A stretch of DNA of 64,000 nt, from positions 1,054,001 to 1,118,000 of the forward strand of contig NZ_JBHLWO010000001.1 in assembly GCF_042432805.1 (NCBI RefSeq), given 5' to 3'. The stretch comes from Olivibacter oleidegradans (GTDB taxonomy: Bacteria > Bacteroidota > Bacteroidia > Sphingobacteriales > Sphingobacteriaceae). The notes beneath the pieces were generated by a model. The model was not told the origin of the DNA. It ran no database searches and saw only the letters and a program-made list of their open reading frames with translations. Shown here piece after piece: positions 27,165-35,390 of the stretch; positions within the stretch are counted from its first letter, which is position 1; every line of letters starts with the position of its first letter. The translations under genes and the position numbers were made by a program.

Positions 27165-27508
27165 TGCCCCCTCTTGTGTTGGTATATCCCTATAGAACCT
27201 ATTAGATGTAAGGTAAAACACTACATCATTACCTCATCAAACACTTCGTGTATTAAGTACACACTTACCGATAAATATGAGAGGTGATGTATCATATTAT
27301 TTGTTTGTTAATCAGTGTTTTAAAAAAATATAATCCAGAAATGAGCAAGTGGTTTTACGCTTGATGTATTGATGTAGAGTCTCTTTTTTTCCAAATTTTA
27401 AAACAATCGGGCAACTTTGTTTTGTTAACCACTAATGAGGGTGTGCTCACTTAGGGGAGTAAAACCCAACTATATTAAAGAGACAATTTATAACCAATCA
27501 AAAAAGCT
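27165..27508. promoter_or_regulatory. Regulatory region upstream of susC
   Basis: 344 bp without a gene. It contains nested inverted repeats: AAAACACT (27215-27222) with AGTGTTTT (27314-27321), and ACATCATTACCTC (27223-27235) with GAGGTGATGT (27281-27290, 3-base bulge). Between them lie short dyads. A weak -7-like CAACTTTG is at 27412-27419. This is the natural place for binding of the propeller/HTH regulator. Confidence 0.45.
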
Positions 27509-30500
27509 ATGAGGTACAGATTTACGTACTGCCTAATGGTTTTATTTATTTTTATCGCAGCGCCATCTTTCGCGCAGCAGGAAATAACCATTCAAGGTAA
27601 GGTAACAGATTCGCTCGATGGAACAGGGATTCCAGGCGTGAGTGTATTAATCAAAGGGACGGGTAAAGGGACCCAGACGGACGCCAATGGTAACTATAAT
27701 ATCAAGGCACCGTCGAATGCCACCCTAACATTTAGTTTCATCAGTTATCGAAGACAGGAGATAGCCGTAAACAATCAAACCACCATTAATGTTACCTTGG
27801 CCAGTGAGAGCGAGGTATTGGATCAAGTGGTAGTTGTTGGTTACGGTACACAAAAGCGGAGCCAGATTGTCGGTTCAGTAAGCTCCGTTAAATCAGAAGA
27901 AATTACCAAACAGCCCGTGTTGACAGCGGCACAAGGTTTACAAGGAAAGGCGTCAGGCGTACAGATTAACGCTTCGGGACAGCCTGGTTCGCAACCGCAA
28001 GTAAGAATCCGTGGGGTAGGATCAATTACAGGGAACCAAAATCCGATTTATGTGGTAGACGGTGTAATTACGGACGATATTACGAATATTAATAACTCGG
28101 ATATCGCTTCCATTGAAGTGTTGAAAGATGCGTCTGCTCAAGCAATTTACGGTAGCAGGGCTGGTAATGGTGTGATATTGGTTACTACAAAAACTGGTCA
28201 AAGTGGTAAAATGCAAGTGAATGTAAATACTTACGCTGGTTTTCGAAACATGACTAGCAAGGTAGATATGGCTGGTGGTAGAGATTATGCGATTTATACC
28301 AATGAAGCGATCATTAATGGGACACCCGTGGGAGAAGAACCTGAATTGTTATTCGATCCGAATAATTTGCCTAATCAAACCACTGACTGGATGGATGCCG
28401 TAACTCGCCAAGGGTTAGTCCACAATTATGACGTAAGCGTGAGTGGGTCGTCAGAAAAGACAACGTACTACTTTAGTGCAGGTTACTTTGGCGATCAAGG
28501 TATTCTAAAAGGATCAAAATATGATCGCTTTAATGCAAGGGTAAATAATGAGTATAAGTTAGCTCCAATTCTCTCTGTTGGTCATAATCTTACCGTAACC
28601 TACAGCAAGTCGAATAATATTCCCGGAAGTGTTTTTGCGTCAGCCTACCGGATGTCGCCTGCGGCCTCTATCTATAATGAAGACGGTAGTTATGGGTATC
28701 AACCAGGGTTAAATGTTGGAAACCCTGTAGCGACGATTAATTATACCAATGACTTTACCAATACGTTACGTTTGCAGGGAAATGGCTTTATCTCTTTAAA
28801 ACCCGTGGAGGGTTTGACTTTACGAAGTGATTTTAATTTCGATAAGACAAATGGAGATGGTCTTCAATATGCTCCTGTGTACACCGTTTTCAGTGCGCAA
28901 CAAAATAATCGCTCGAGATTAAATGTATTGGATAACAACCGCTTCTATTACATTTGGAATAACCAAGCTACTTACAATAAAACTTTCGCGGAGAAGCACG
29001 AAGTTAACGCCACCGTAGGCTATTCCTTTGAAAGAGACCGTGCAACAAGGTCAAACGTTCAAGTATTAGATGTCCCTAATCAACGAAATCTATGGTATAT
29101 CAGTCAAGGAGATGTATCGACAATTACTATTGATCCAAACAACAATATTAATGGCGGTGATTTGGTACGCCGCCAATCCATTTTTGGAAGATTAACATAT
29201 ACCTATGACGGTCGATACAACATTAGTGGTTCTTTGCGTAGAGACGGGTCAAGTTCATTCCCTGTCAATAATAAGTGGGGAACTTTTTACTCAATTGGTG
29301 GTTCGTGGAATATCGGTGAAGAGAACTTTATGAAGGATCAAGATTTATTTGATTATTTACGGCTAAGAGTTGGGTACGGTAAAGTTGGAAATGACATCAG
29401 TATTTCAGGGAATAACCTGGCAGCTTTATTAGGCGTTTCTCAAACAGGGTATTATCCTTTTGGTTTTCCTAATTTTGATCCGGTGCTTGGGATCAATTAT
29501 AATCAAATACGGGATGCAGGCGCTTCGTGGGAAACGACAAAAGGAGTAGATGCTGGATTGGAGTTCGGTATTATTCAAGGAAAGTTATCTGGAAGCTTTG
29601 GATATTACAATAAGTTGACCGACGCCTACGTCCCAGTAACAATTCCTTCGCTCTTCGGCGATGCAGACAGAGTTGTCTATACACAAGCAGCTCGTGTTCG
29701 GAACAGAGGATTTGAAGTTGCCTTGAATTGGGATAACCGGGTAAACGACGATTTCTCCTATCGATTTGGCGGAAATGTTACTTTCAATAAAAATATCGTC
29801 GACGAAGTTACTGGAAACCTAAGGTTACAGGGAGGAAGTCTTGGCAATGGACAAATTGTTACAATGACCCAAGTAGGCGAACCCGTGGGCAGCTTTTGGG
29901 TTTATGAAGTGACTGGCCATGATGATCAGGGGAACTTTACTTACCGAGACGTAAATGGAGACGGTACGATCGACGACAACGATCGTGTGTTTGTCGGGTC
30001 TTATCAACCAAAAGCTTATTTCGGATTCAATGCGGGTGTGAATTATAAACAGTTTGATCTGTCGTTTGATCTCTACGGAAACTTAGGAAACAAAATTTTC
30101 AATGGTAAACGCGCTGTACGATTTGGCAATGATGCGGTAGAACAAGAAGTCTTTGCTAATCGCTGGACACCGGAAAATCAGAACGCTTCTGGGCCTGCTG
30201 CATCCAATACTATTCCTCGGCCCTCTACATATTATGTCGAATCCGGTAATTTCTTGCGAGTAAACAACATTACATTAGGCTATACGTTTGACAATCAAAA
30301 ATGGACATTCTTAAAAGATAGTAAGTTACGTGTGTTTGCAACTGCACAAAACCCGTTTGTATTCAAATCTTATAGCGGATTTACTCCCGAAATTGGAGGT
30401 GCAACCTCAGGAAATATTTCCGATGCTGATCGGCGTAATGCGGGCTCGGCAATTAATTCAGGTATCGAATTGGATGTATATCCAATTTATTCAACCTATA

Positions 30501-30526
30501 TGTTTGGTTTAAATTTGACATTTTAA
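27509..30526 (+). CDS. SusC/RagA-type TonB-linked outer-membrane transporter
   Basis: 1005-aa glycan importer. Signal peptide to SFAQ (residue 23), a CarboxypepD_reg-like domain (26-98), the VVVVGYG motif (107-113), the TonB-dependent plug (about 115-225, ending GSRAGNGVILVTTK) and a large barrel to the aromatic C-terminus YMFGLNLTF. It works with the SusD lipoprotein encoded 4 bp downstream, forming the pedal-bin complex that takes oligosaccharides into the periplasm. Gene content downstream suggests a glucan substrate. No frameshift or truncation. Confidence 0.95.
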   Translation: MRYRFTYCLMVLFIFIAAPSFAQQEITIQGKVTDSLDGTGIPGVSVLIKGTGKGTQTDANGNYNIKAPSNATLTFSFISYRRQEIAVNNQTTINVTLASESEVLDQVVVVGYGTQKRSQIVGSVSSVKSEEITKQPVLTAAQGLQGKASGVQINASGQPGSQPQVRIRGVGSITGNQNPIYVVDGVITDDITNINNSDIASIEVLKDASAQAIYGSRAGNGVILVTTKTGQSGKMQVNVNTYAGFRNMTSKVDMAGGRDYAIYTNEAIINGTPVGEEPELLFDPNNLPNQTTDWMDAVTRQGLVHNYDVSVSGSSEKTTYYFSAGYFGDQGILKGSKYDRFNARVNNEYKLAPILSVGHNLTVTYSKSNNIPGSVFASAYRMSPAASIYNEDGSYGYQPGLNVGNPVATINYTNDFTNTLRLQGNGFISLKPVEGLTLRSDFNFDKTNGDGLQYAPVYTVFSAQQNNRSRLNVLDNNRFYYIWNNQATYNKTFAEKHEVNATVGYSFERDRATRSNVQVLDVPNQRNLWYISQGDVSTITIDPNNNINGGDLVRRQSIFGRLTYTYDGRYNISGSLRRDGSSSFPVNNKWGTFYSIGGSWNIGEENFMKDQDLFDYLRLRVGYGKVGNDISISGNNLAALLGVSQTGYYPFGFPNFDPVLGINYNQIRDAGASWETTKGVDAGLEFGIIQGKLSGSFGYYNKLTDAYVPVTIPSLFGDADRVVYTQAARVRNRGFEVALNWDNRVNDDFSYRFGGNVTFNKNIVDEVTGNLRLQGGSLGNGQIVTMTQVGEPVGSFWVYEVTGHDDQGNFTYRDVNGDGTIDDNDRVFVGSYQPKAYFGFNAGVNYKQFDLSFDLYGNLGNKIFNGKRAVRFGNDAVEQEVFANRWTPENQNASGPAASNTIPRPSTYYVESGNFLRVNNITLGYTFDNQKWTFLKDSKLRVFATAQNPFVFKSYSGFTPEIGGATSGNISDADRRNAGSAINSGIELDVYPIYSTYMFGLNLTF

Positions 30527-30530
30527 GATC

Positions 30531-32057
30531 ATGAAGAAATTCATCCATCATATCAGTATACTAACTGTCCTTATTTTAGGTATAGTTGTATCCTCATGCA
30601 GTAAAGACTGGTTAAATCCCGCTCCCGAAAATCAGGTTTCAGGCGACGATTCAACATTTACTAATCCCCAGAATGCTCAACGCTTCGTCAATTCAGCTTA
30701 TACCAACCTCCTTACTTGGGATCAAAGTTCCTTTGCTTGGATCGGCGTGACAAGTATTACTTCTGATGATGCAGACAAAGGAAGCTCGCCGGGTGATACC
30801 GGATCCGATAAAGACCAATTGGATAACTTCACTTTTAGCGCGTCAACTCCATCCTTTTATAGTATGTGGAGCAGCAACTATTTAGGTGTAAATTATTGTA
30901 ACCGGGCTCTGGAAAATGTTCCACAATTTTCTATAGAGGAGGCTTTGAAAACTCGATATGCTGCAGAAGTACGTTTTCTGAGAGCATACTATTATTTTAA
31001 CTTGGTTAGAATGTTTGGAAACGTCCCAAAAATAGACCGTGTTATAGATTACGAAAATGTCGAAGAACGTGAAACAGCATATACACAGTTACCAGCTGAT
31101 TCAATTTATGCATTTATTAAGAGCGATTTAGAATTTGCGTTAAACAACTTGCCGAAGAACACCGAATATGCTGCGCAGGATTTGGGACGAGCTACCATGG
31201 GTGCGGCTGCAGGTCTGTTGGCAAAGGTGTCTATGTACAGAAAGGAATGGAATCGTGCTTATTCCTTGACGGATAGTATTATCAATGGGGCCGTGGGAGC
31301 TTATGGATTAGTAAACGATTATACTACTATTTGGAGAGAGTCGGGAGAAAACTCTTCCGAATCCTTATTCGAAATCCAAAGCAGTGGATTGAGAAATAGC
31401 AGTGTTCAACAATTTAGTCAAGTGCAAGGCATCAAAGAGGGAGCCTTTAATGTGCCTTCTTCACAAGTATTTCAAGGATGGGGGTTCAATACGCCTAGCG
31501 CTGATCTGTATAACGCTTATAGTGAAGGTGATGTGAGACGGGATGCGACAATCATCAGTGTAGGGAATACACTTTTTGACGGAGTGCGCGTAATATCGGC
31601 ATTTAATCCAAGATATAACTACAAAGCTTATCAAAGCATTTTAAAGGAAACGTATGGAGGGAGTACCGACTACTCGAATGTGAACATTCGGATTCTCCGT
31701 ATGGGCGAAATATACCTTATCCGGGCCGAAGCGGCTAATGAGTTAGGCAATACTTCTGTAGCGTTATCTTCGGTAAACGCGATTAGAGCGAGAGCAAGAG
31801 GAAACAACCCAAATGCAGTACCTGATATCCAAGCCGCAGGTCAAGATGAACTTCGTCGGTTAATCTGGAATGAAAGACGGCTCGAAATGGCGATGGAATT
31901 TGACCGTTTTTTCGACTTGGTTCGCACCGGTCAAGCAGGAGCTATTTTGAGGGCGCAAGGTAAGCAGTTTGTGGATGGCAAGCATGAGCTATTTCCAATT
32001 CCTCAAAACGAGATCATTGCTAGTGAAAATAGATTGCGGCAAAATCCAGGCTATTAA
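30531..32057 (+). CDS. RagB/SusD family glycan-binding lipoprotein
   Basis: 508-aa surface lipoprotein. Lipobox around VVSSC (Cys23), TPR-like helical core (RYAAEVRFLRAYYYFNLVRMFGNVP is the classic SusD segment), and the C-terminal RRLIWNERRLEMAMEFDRFFDLVRTG signature. It caps the SusC barrel and captures oligosaccharide. The start overlaps closely with the susC stop. A 12-bp perfect hairpin follows 12 bp after the stop, before the enzyme genes. Confidence 0.95.
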   Translation: MKKFIHHISILTVLILGIVVSSCSKDWLNPAPENQVSGDDSTFTNPQNAQRFVNSAYTNLLTWDQSSFAWIGVTSITSDDADKGSSPGDTGSDKDQLDNFTFSASTPSFYSMWSSNYLGVNYCNRALENVPQFSIEEALKTRYAAEVRFLRAYYYFNLVRMFGNVPKIDRVIDYENVEERETAYTQLPADSIYAFIKSDLEFALNNLPKNTEYAAQDLGRATMGAAAGLLAKVSMYRKEWNRAYSLTDSIINGAVGAYGLVNDYTTIWRESGENSSESLFEIQSSGLRNSSVQQFSQVQGIKEGAFNVPSSQVFQGWGFNTPSADLYNAYSEGDVRRDATIISVGNTLFDGVRVISAFNPRYNYKAYQSILKETYGGSTDYSNVNIRILRMGEIYLIRAEAANELGNTSVALSSVNAIRARARGNNPNAVPDIQAAGQDELRRLIWNERRLEMAMEFDRFFDLVRTGQAGAILRAQGKQFVDGKHELFPIPQNEIIASENRLRQNPGY

Positions 32058-32069
32058 TTCGACAACTTG

Positions 32070-32099
32070 CAAATCTGGAAGTCTTACCTTCCAGATTTG
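32070..32099 (+). promoter_or_regulatory. Perfect hairpin between susD and the enzyme genes
   Basis: CAAATCTGGAAG (32070-32081) pairs with CTTCCAGATTTG (32088-32099) around a 6-base loop. No T-run follows, so it is more likely an mRNA stability or processing element than a terminator. Confidence 0.6.
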
Positions 32100-32198
32100 T
32101 TGATACCTTCCTTCAGATACAAACGAACCTGTCTGAGTTACTACACCAAAAAAATGTGTAATAGCTTGGGCGGGCTTCATCACCAAAAACAAACATCA

Positions 32199-33566
32199 AT
32201 GAAAGTTTCTTCTTACGTATTATTATTAGCAATTCTGTCTCTTTCCTTTTCCTGTTCTCAGTCGCCCTCTAATAAAGAAGCGCAACAATCAGAAGAAAAG
32301 ACGGATACGCTTTCCAACGATTCCTTACTGACGCTTGTACAACAGCAAACCTTTCAATATTTCTGGGAAGGAGCTGAAAAGACGTCTGGCTTAGCACGTG
32401 AACGAATTCATCTAGACGGTGTGTATCCGGAGAATGATCAAGATGTGGTAACCATTGGTGGGGGTGGTTTCGGTGTTATGAATATTTTGGTCGGAATGGA
32501 ACGTGGTTTTATTACGCGTCAAGCCGGAGTACAAAGACTAGAGCAAATTGTTAATTATCTGGAGAAGGCAGATCGTTTTCATGGTGCATGGCCTCATTGG
32601 TTGCATGGCCCTACCGGTAAAGTAAAGCCCTTTGGCCAAAAAGATAATGGCGGCGATTTGGTAGAGACAGCCTTTATGGCGCAAAGCCTCCTATGCGTAC
32701 GACAGTATTTGGCGGGGGGCAATGAGCAGGAGAAAGCGGTTGCGGACAAAGCGGATCAATTGTGGAAGGAAATCGATTGGAGTTGGTATCGTAAAGGTGG
32801 GCAGAATGTATTATACTGGCATTGGAGCCCTGAATATGGCTGGGAAATGAATTTTCCGGTAACGGGCTATAACGAATGCCTGATTATGTATGTGTTAGCG
32901 GCTGCGTCTCCTACGCATGGCGTACCTGCCGCGGTATACCACGAAGGTTGGGCAAAGAGTGGAAAAATTAAAACCGATGCGGAACAGTACGGACATAAAA
33001 TCGTTTTGGACTTTAATGGACATAAAGGAACTGTTGGACCTATGTTCTGGGCTCATTATTCCTATCTAGGGTTAGATCCGAGAGGCTTGAAAGACCAATA
33101 CGCCGATTATTGGGAACTCAATAAGAATCAAACCCTCATTCAACGCCAATACTGCATCGAGAACCCCAAACATTTTAAAGGCTACGGTGCCAATGCTTGG
33201 GGTTTAACTGCAAGTTATTCAGTGAAAGGATATGCGGGGCATAGCCCCAAAGAGGATTTAGGTGTAATCAGTCCGACAGCAGCCTTGTCTTCTTATCCTT
33301 ATACGCCTGAATATAGTATGGAAGTCATCCGTTATCTTTATGATCAACTAGGCAATAAAGTATGGGGAAAATATGGATTTTATGATGCTTATAGTGAAAC
33401 GGACAATTGGTTTCCTCAACGTTATTTAGCGATTGATCAAGGACCGATACCTGTCATGATCGAAAATGAACGGAGTGGGTTGCTTTGGAATTTATTTATG
33501 AGTGCTCCGGAAGTAAAGGAGGGATTAAAGAAATTAGGTTTTTCAAGTAGTCAACATACTTTATAG
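32199..33566 (+). CDS. GH144-like (glucoamylase-family) lipoprotein, predicted endo-beta-1,2-glucanase
   Basis: 455-aa exported protein. Lipobox SLSFSC (Cys19), then an alpha-toroid enzyme of the PF10091 'glycoamylase' family (QQQTFQYFWEGAEKTSGLARER, TIGGGGFGVMNILVGMERG, VTGYNECLIMYVLAAASP). Characterised bacterial members of this group include the GH144 endo-beta-1,2-glucanase of Chitinophaga pinensis. Assignment to GH144 rather than a neighbouring family is inferred from overall resemblance. The frame is open from 32067, but ATG 32199 begins the lipoprotein signal. The GH43-like gene follows after 2 bp. Confidence 0.78.
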   Translation: MKVSSYVLLLAILSLSFSCSQSPSNKEAQQSEEKTDTLSNDSLLTLVQQQTFQYFWEGAEKTSGLARERIHLDGVYPENDQDVVTIGGGGFGVMNILVGMERGFITRQAGVQRLEQIVNYLEKADRFHGAWPHWLHGPTGKVKPFGQKDNGGDLVETAFMAQSLLCVRQYLAGGNEQEKAVADKADQLWKEIDWSWYRKGGQNVLYWHWSPEYGWEMNFPVTGYNECLIMYVLAAASPTHGVPAAVYHEGWAKSGKIKTDAEQYGHKIVLDFNGHKGTVGPMFWAHYSYLGLDPRGLKDQYADYWELNKNQTLIQRQYCIENPKHFKGYGANAWGLTASYSVKGYAGHSPKEDLGVISPTAALSSYPYTPEYSMEVIRYLYDQLGNKVWGKYGFYDAYSETDNWFPQRYLAIDQGPIPVMIENERSGLLWNLFMSAPEVKEGLKKLGFSSSQHTL

Positions 33567-33568
33567 TT

Positions 33569-35329
33569 ATGAATTATCAGTTGTTAGCCACCAGAGGTGT
33601 TACCCATTGGCCGATTATTAGAAGGGCAGTTTTCGTTTTTTTAGTATTCGGATTACACCTCCAGGTACATGCGCAACATCAGCAGACTTATTGTAATCCG
33701 CTCAATCTGGATTATACTTATATGATCTACAATGCCCATAACGATATTTCTTACCGTTCGGGCGCTGATCCCGCTGTTGTAAAATTCCGGGGAGAATATT
33801 ATATGTTCGTTACACGGTCAATGGGTTATTGGCATTCTACCGACTTAACAAACTGGAATTTTATTACACCGGAAAAATGGTACTTCCAAGGCTCTAACGC
33901 TCCGGCAGCACACAATTATAAAGATTCTGTACTTTACGTGACCGGGGATCCTTCGGGCTCTATGAGCATTCTTTATACAGATAATCCAAAAAAAGGAGAT
34001 TGGAAAGCGGTTCCTGCTATTCTAAATGATTTGCAAGATCCGGATCTTTTTATAGATGATGACGGCCAGGCTTACATGTTTTGGGGATCTTCTAATAAAT
34101 TTCCGATCAGAGCGAAAACGCTGGATCGGTATAAGCGGTTCAGGCCTTCAGAGAAAACTTATGAGCTATTTAATTTAGATCCGGACAGACACGGATGGGA
34201 GCGCTTTGGCGAAAATCATCAAGATACGGTTCTCGGAGGCTATATCGAAGGGCCATGGCTAACCAAATATGGTAACAGGTATTATATGCAGTATGCTGCA
34301 CCGGGTACGGAGTTTAATGTCTATGGTGATGGCGTTTATGTCAGTGATCACCCGCTCGGCCCCTATCGTTACGCGCCAAATAACCCCATCGCCTATAAAC
34401 CGGGAGGCTTTGCCAATGGCGCCGGGCATGGTAGTACGGTATTAGGATCAGAAAATCAATATTGGCATTTCGGATCGATGGCCGTTTCAGTCAATGTGGG
34501 ATGGGAAAGGCGCATCTGTATGTTTCCGACCTATTTTGATGATGATGGCTTAATGTATACTAACACCCGTTTCGGCGATTATCCGCACTATGCTTCGGGA
34601 AGCCCGAAGCAAGGTGAATTCACGGAATGGATGTTATTATCCTATCATAAACCTGTTTCCGTTTCATCAACTGCGGGGGAGTTCAATGCCCAACATATCG
34701 TAGATGAAAGTATAAAAACTTTCTGGCTGGCGGCAGCGAATGATGATAAACAATGGGTGCAGATCGACCTCTTGAAGCCGGCAGCGGTACATGCTATACA
34801 AATCAACTATCATGATTATAAATCGGATATGTATGGACGGATTCCGGGCCTTAAGCATCAATATATCCTAGAAGGGTCATTGGATGGAAAGAATTGGAAA
34901 GTGATTGTTGACAAACGGAATAGCCTACAGGATGTGCCGAATGAATATGTTTCTTTAGCTTCTCCGGAACGTATTCGATATGTCCGTTATAAAAATATAC
35001 ACGTGCCGACTCCTCACCTCGCTATTTCCGGAATACGTGTTTTTGGCAGAGGTGAAGGGAAAAAACCTGCTAGGGTCAACAACTTCCAAGTAAAGAGGCA
35101 TCAAGATAAAAGGGATGTTACCATAACATGGAATCAACAGAAAACCGCGCAAGGCTATAATGTCTTATGGGGTATTGCACCAGATAAACTATATAGCGCA
35201 TGGATGGTATATGATAACAATAAACTGGATATGAAGAGCTTGACGACTGATCAAACTTATTATTTTGCCATCGAAGCTTTTAATGAAAACGGTGTATCTG
35301 AAAGAACGAAGGTACAGGAAGTGAAATAA
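33569..35329 (+). CDS. GH43-like glycosidase with discoidin and Fn3-like C-terminus
   Basis: 586-aa exported enzyme. After a rather long n-region the signal peptide ends near VHAQ. A five-bladed propeller GH43 domain (about 40-345) carries the expected acids: Asp67 in SGADPAVV, an Asp in LQDPDLFIDDDG (157-159) and Glu227 in GGYIEGPW. An F5/8 type C (discoidin) module (about 350-490) and an Fn3-like module follow. Most family members act on arabinoside or xyloside linkages, but some exo-galactosidases and others exist, so the substrate is left open. It sits between the GH144-like and GH3 genes. Confidence 0.82.
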   Translation: MNYQLLATRGVTHWPIIRRAVFVFLVFGLHLQVHAQHQQTYCNPLNLDYTYMIYNAHNDISYRSGADPAVVKFRGEYYMFVTRSMGYWHSTDLTNWNFITPEKWYFQGSNAPAAHNYKDSVLYVTGDPSGSMSILYTDNPKKGDWKAVPAILNDLQDPDLFIDDDGQAYMFWGSSNKFPIRAKTLDRYKRFRPSEKTYELFNLDPDRHGWERFGENHQDTVLGGYIEGPWLTKYGNRYYMQYAAPGTEFNVYGDGVYVSDHPLGPYRYAPNNPIAYKPGGFANGAGHGSTVLGSENQYWHFGSMAVSVNVGWERRICMFPTYFDDDGLMYTNTRFGDYPHYASGSPKQGEFTEWMLLSYHKPVSVSSTAGEFNAQHIVDESIKTFWLAAANDDKQWVQIDLLKPAAVHAIQINYHDYKSDMYGRIPGLKHQYILEGSLDGKNWKVIVDKRNSLQDVPNEYVSLASPERIRYVRYKNIHVPTPHLAISGIRVFGRGEGKKPARVNNFQVKRHQDKRDVTITWNQQKTAQGYNVLWGIAPDKLYSAWMVYDNNKLDMKSLTTDQTYYFAIEAFNENGVSERTKVQEVK

Positions 35330-35330
35330 A

Positions 35331-35386
35331 GCGATTAGCTTTTAGGTATTAGCTATTAGTTAACGCCTAAGACCTAACAACTAGTA
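35331..35386 (+). repeat. 7-bp degenerate tandem array before bglX-like gene
   Basis: Eight consecutive heptads in exact register fill the gap between the GH43-like stop and the GH3 ATG. The first units have the form GNNNTTA (GCGATTA, GGTATTA, GCTATTA); the later ones are CCTAANA, the same word on the opposite strand. No spacer sequence separates them. Confidence 0.75.
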
Positions 35387-35390
35387 AAAC

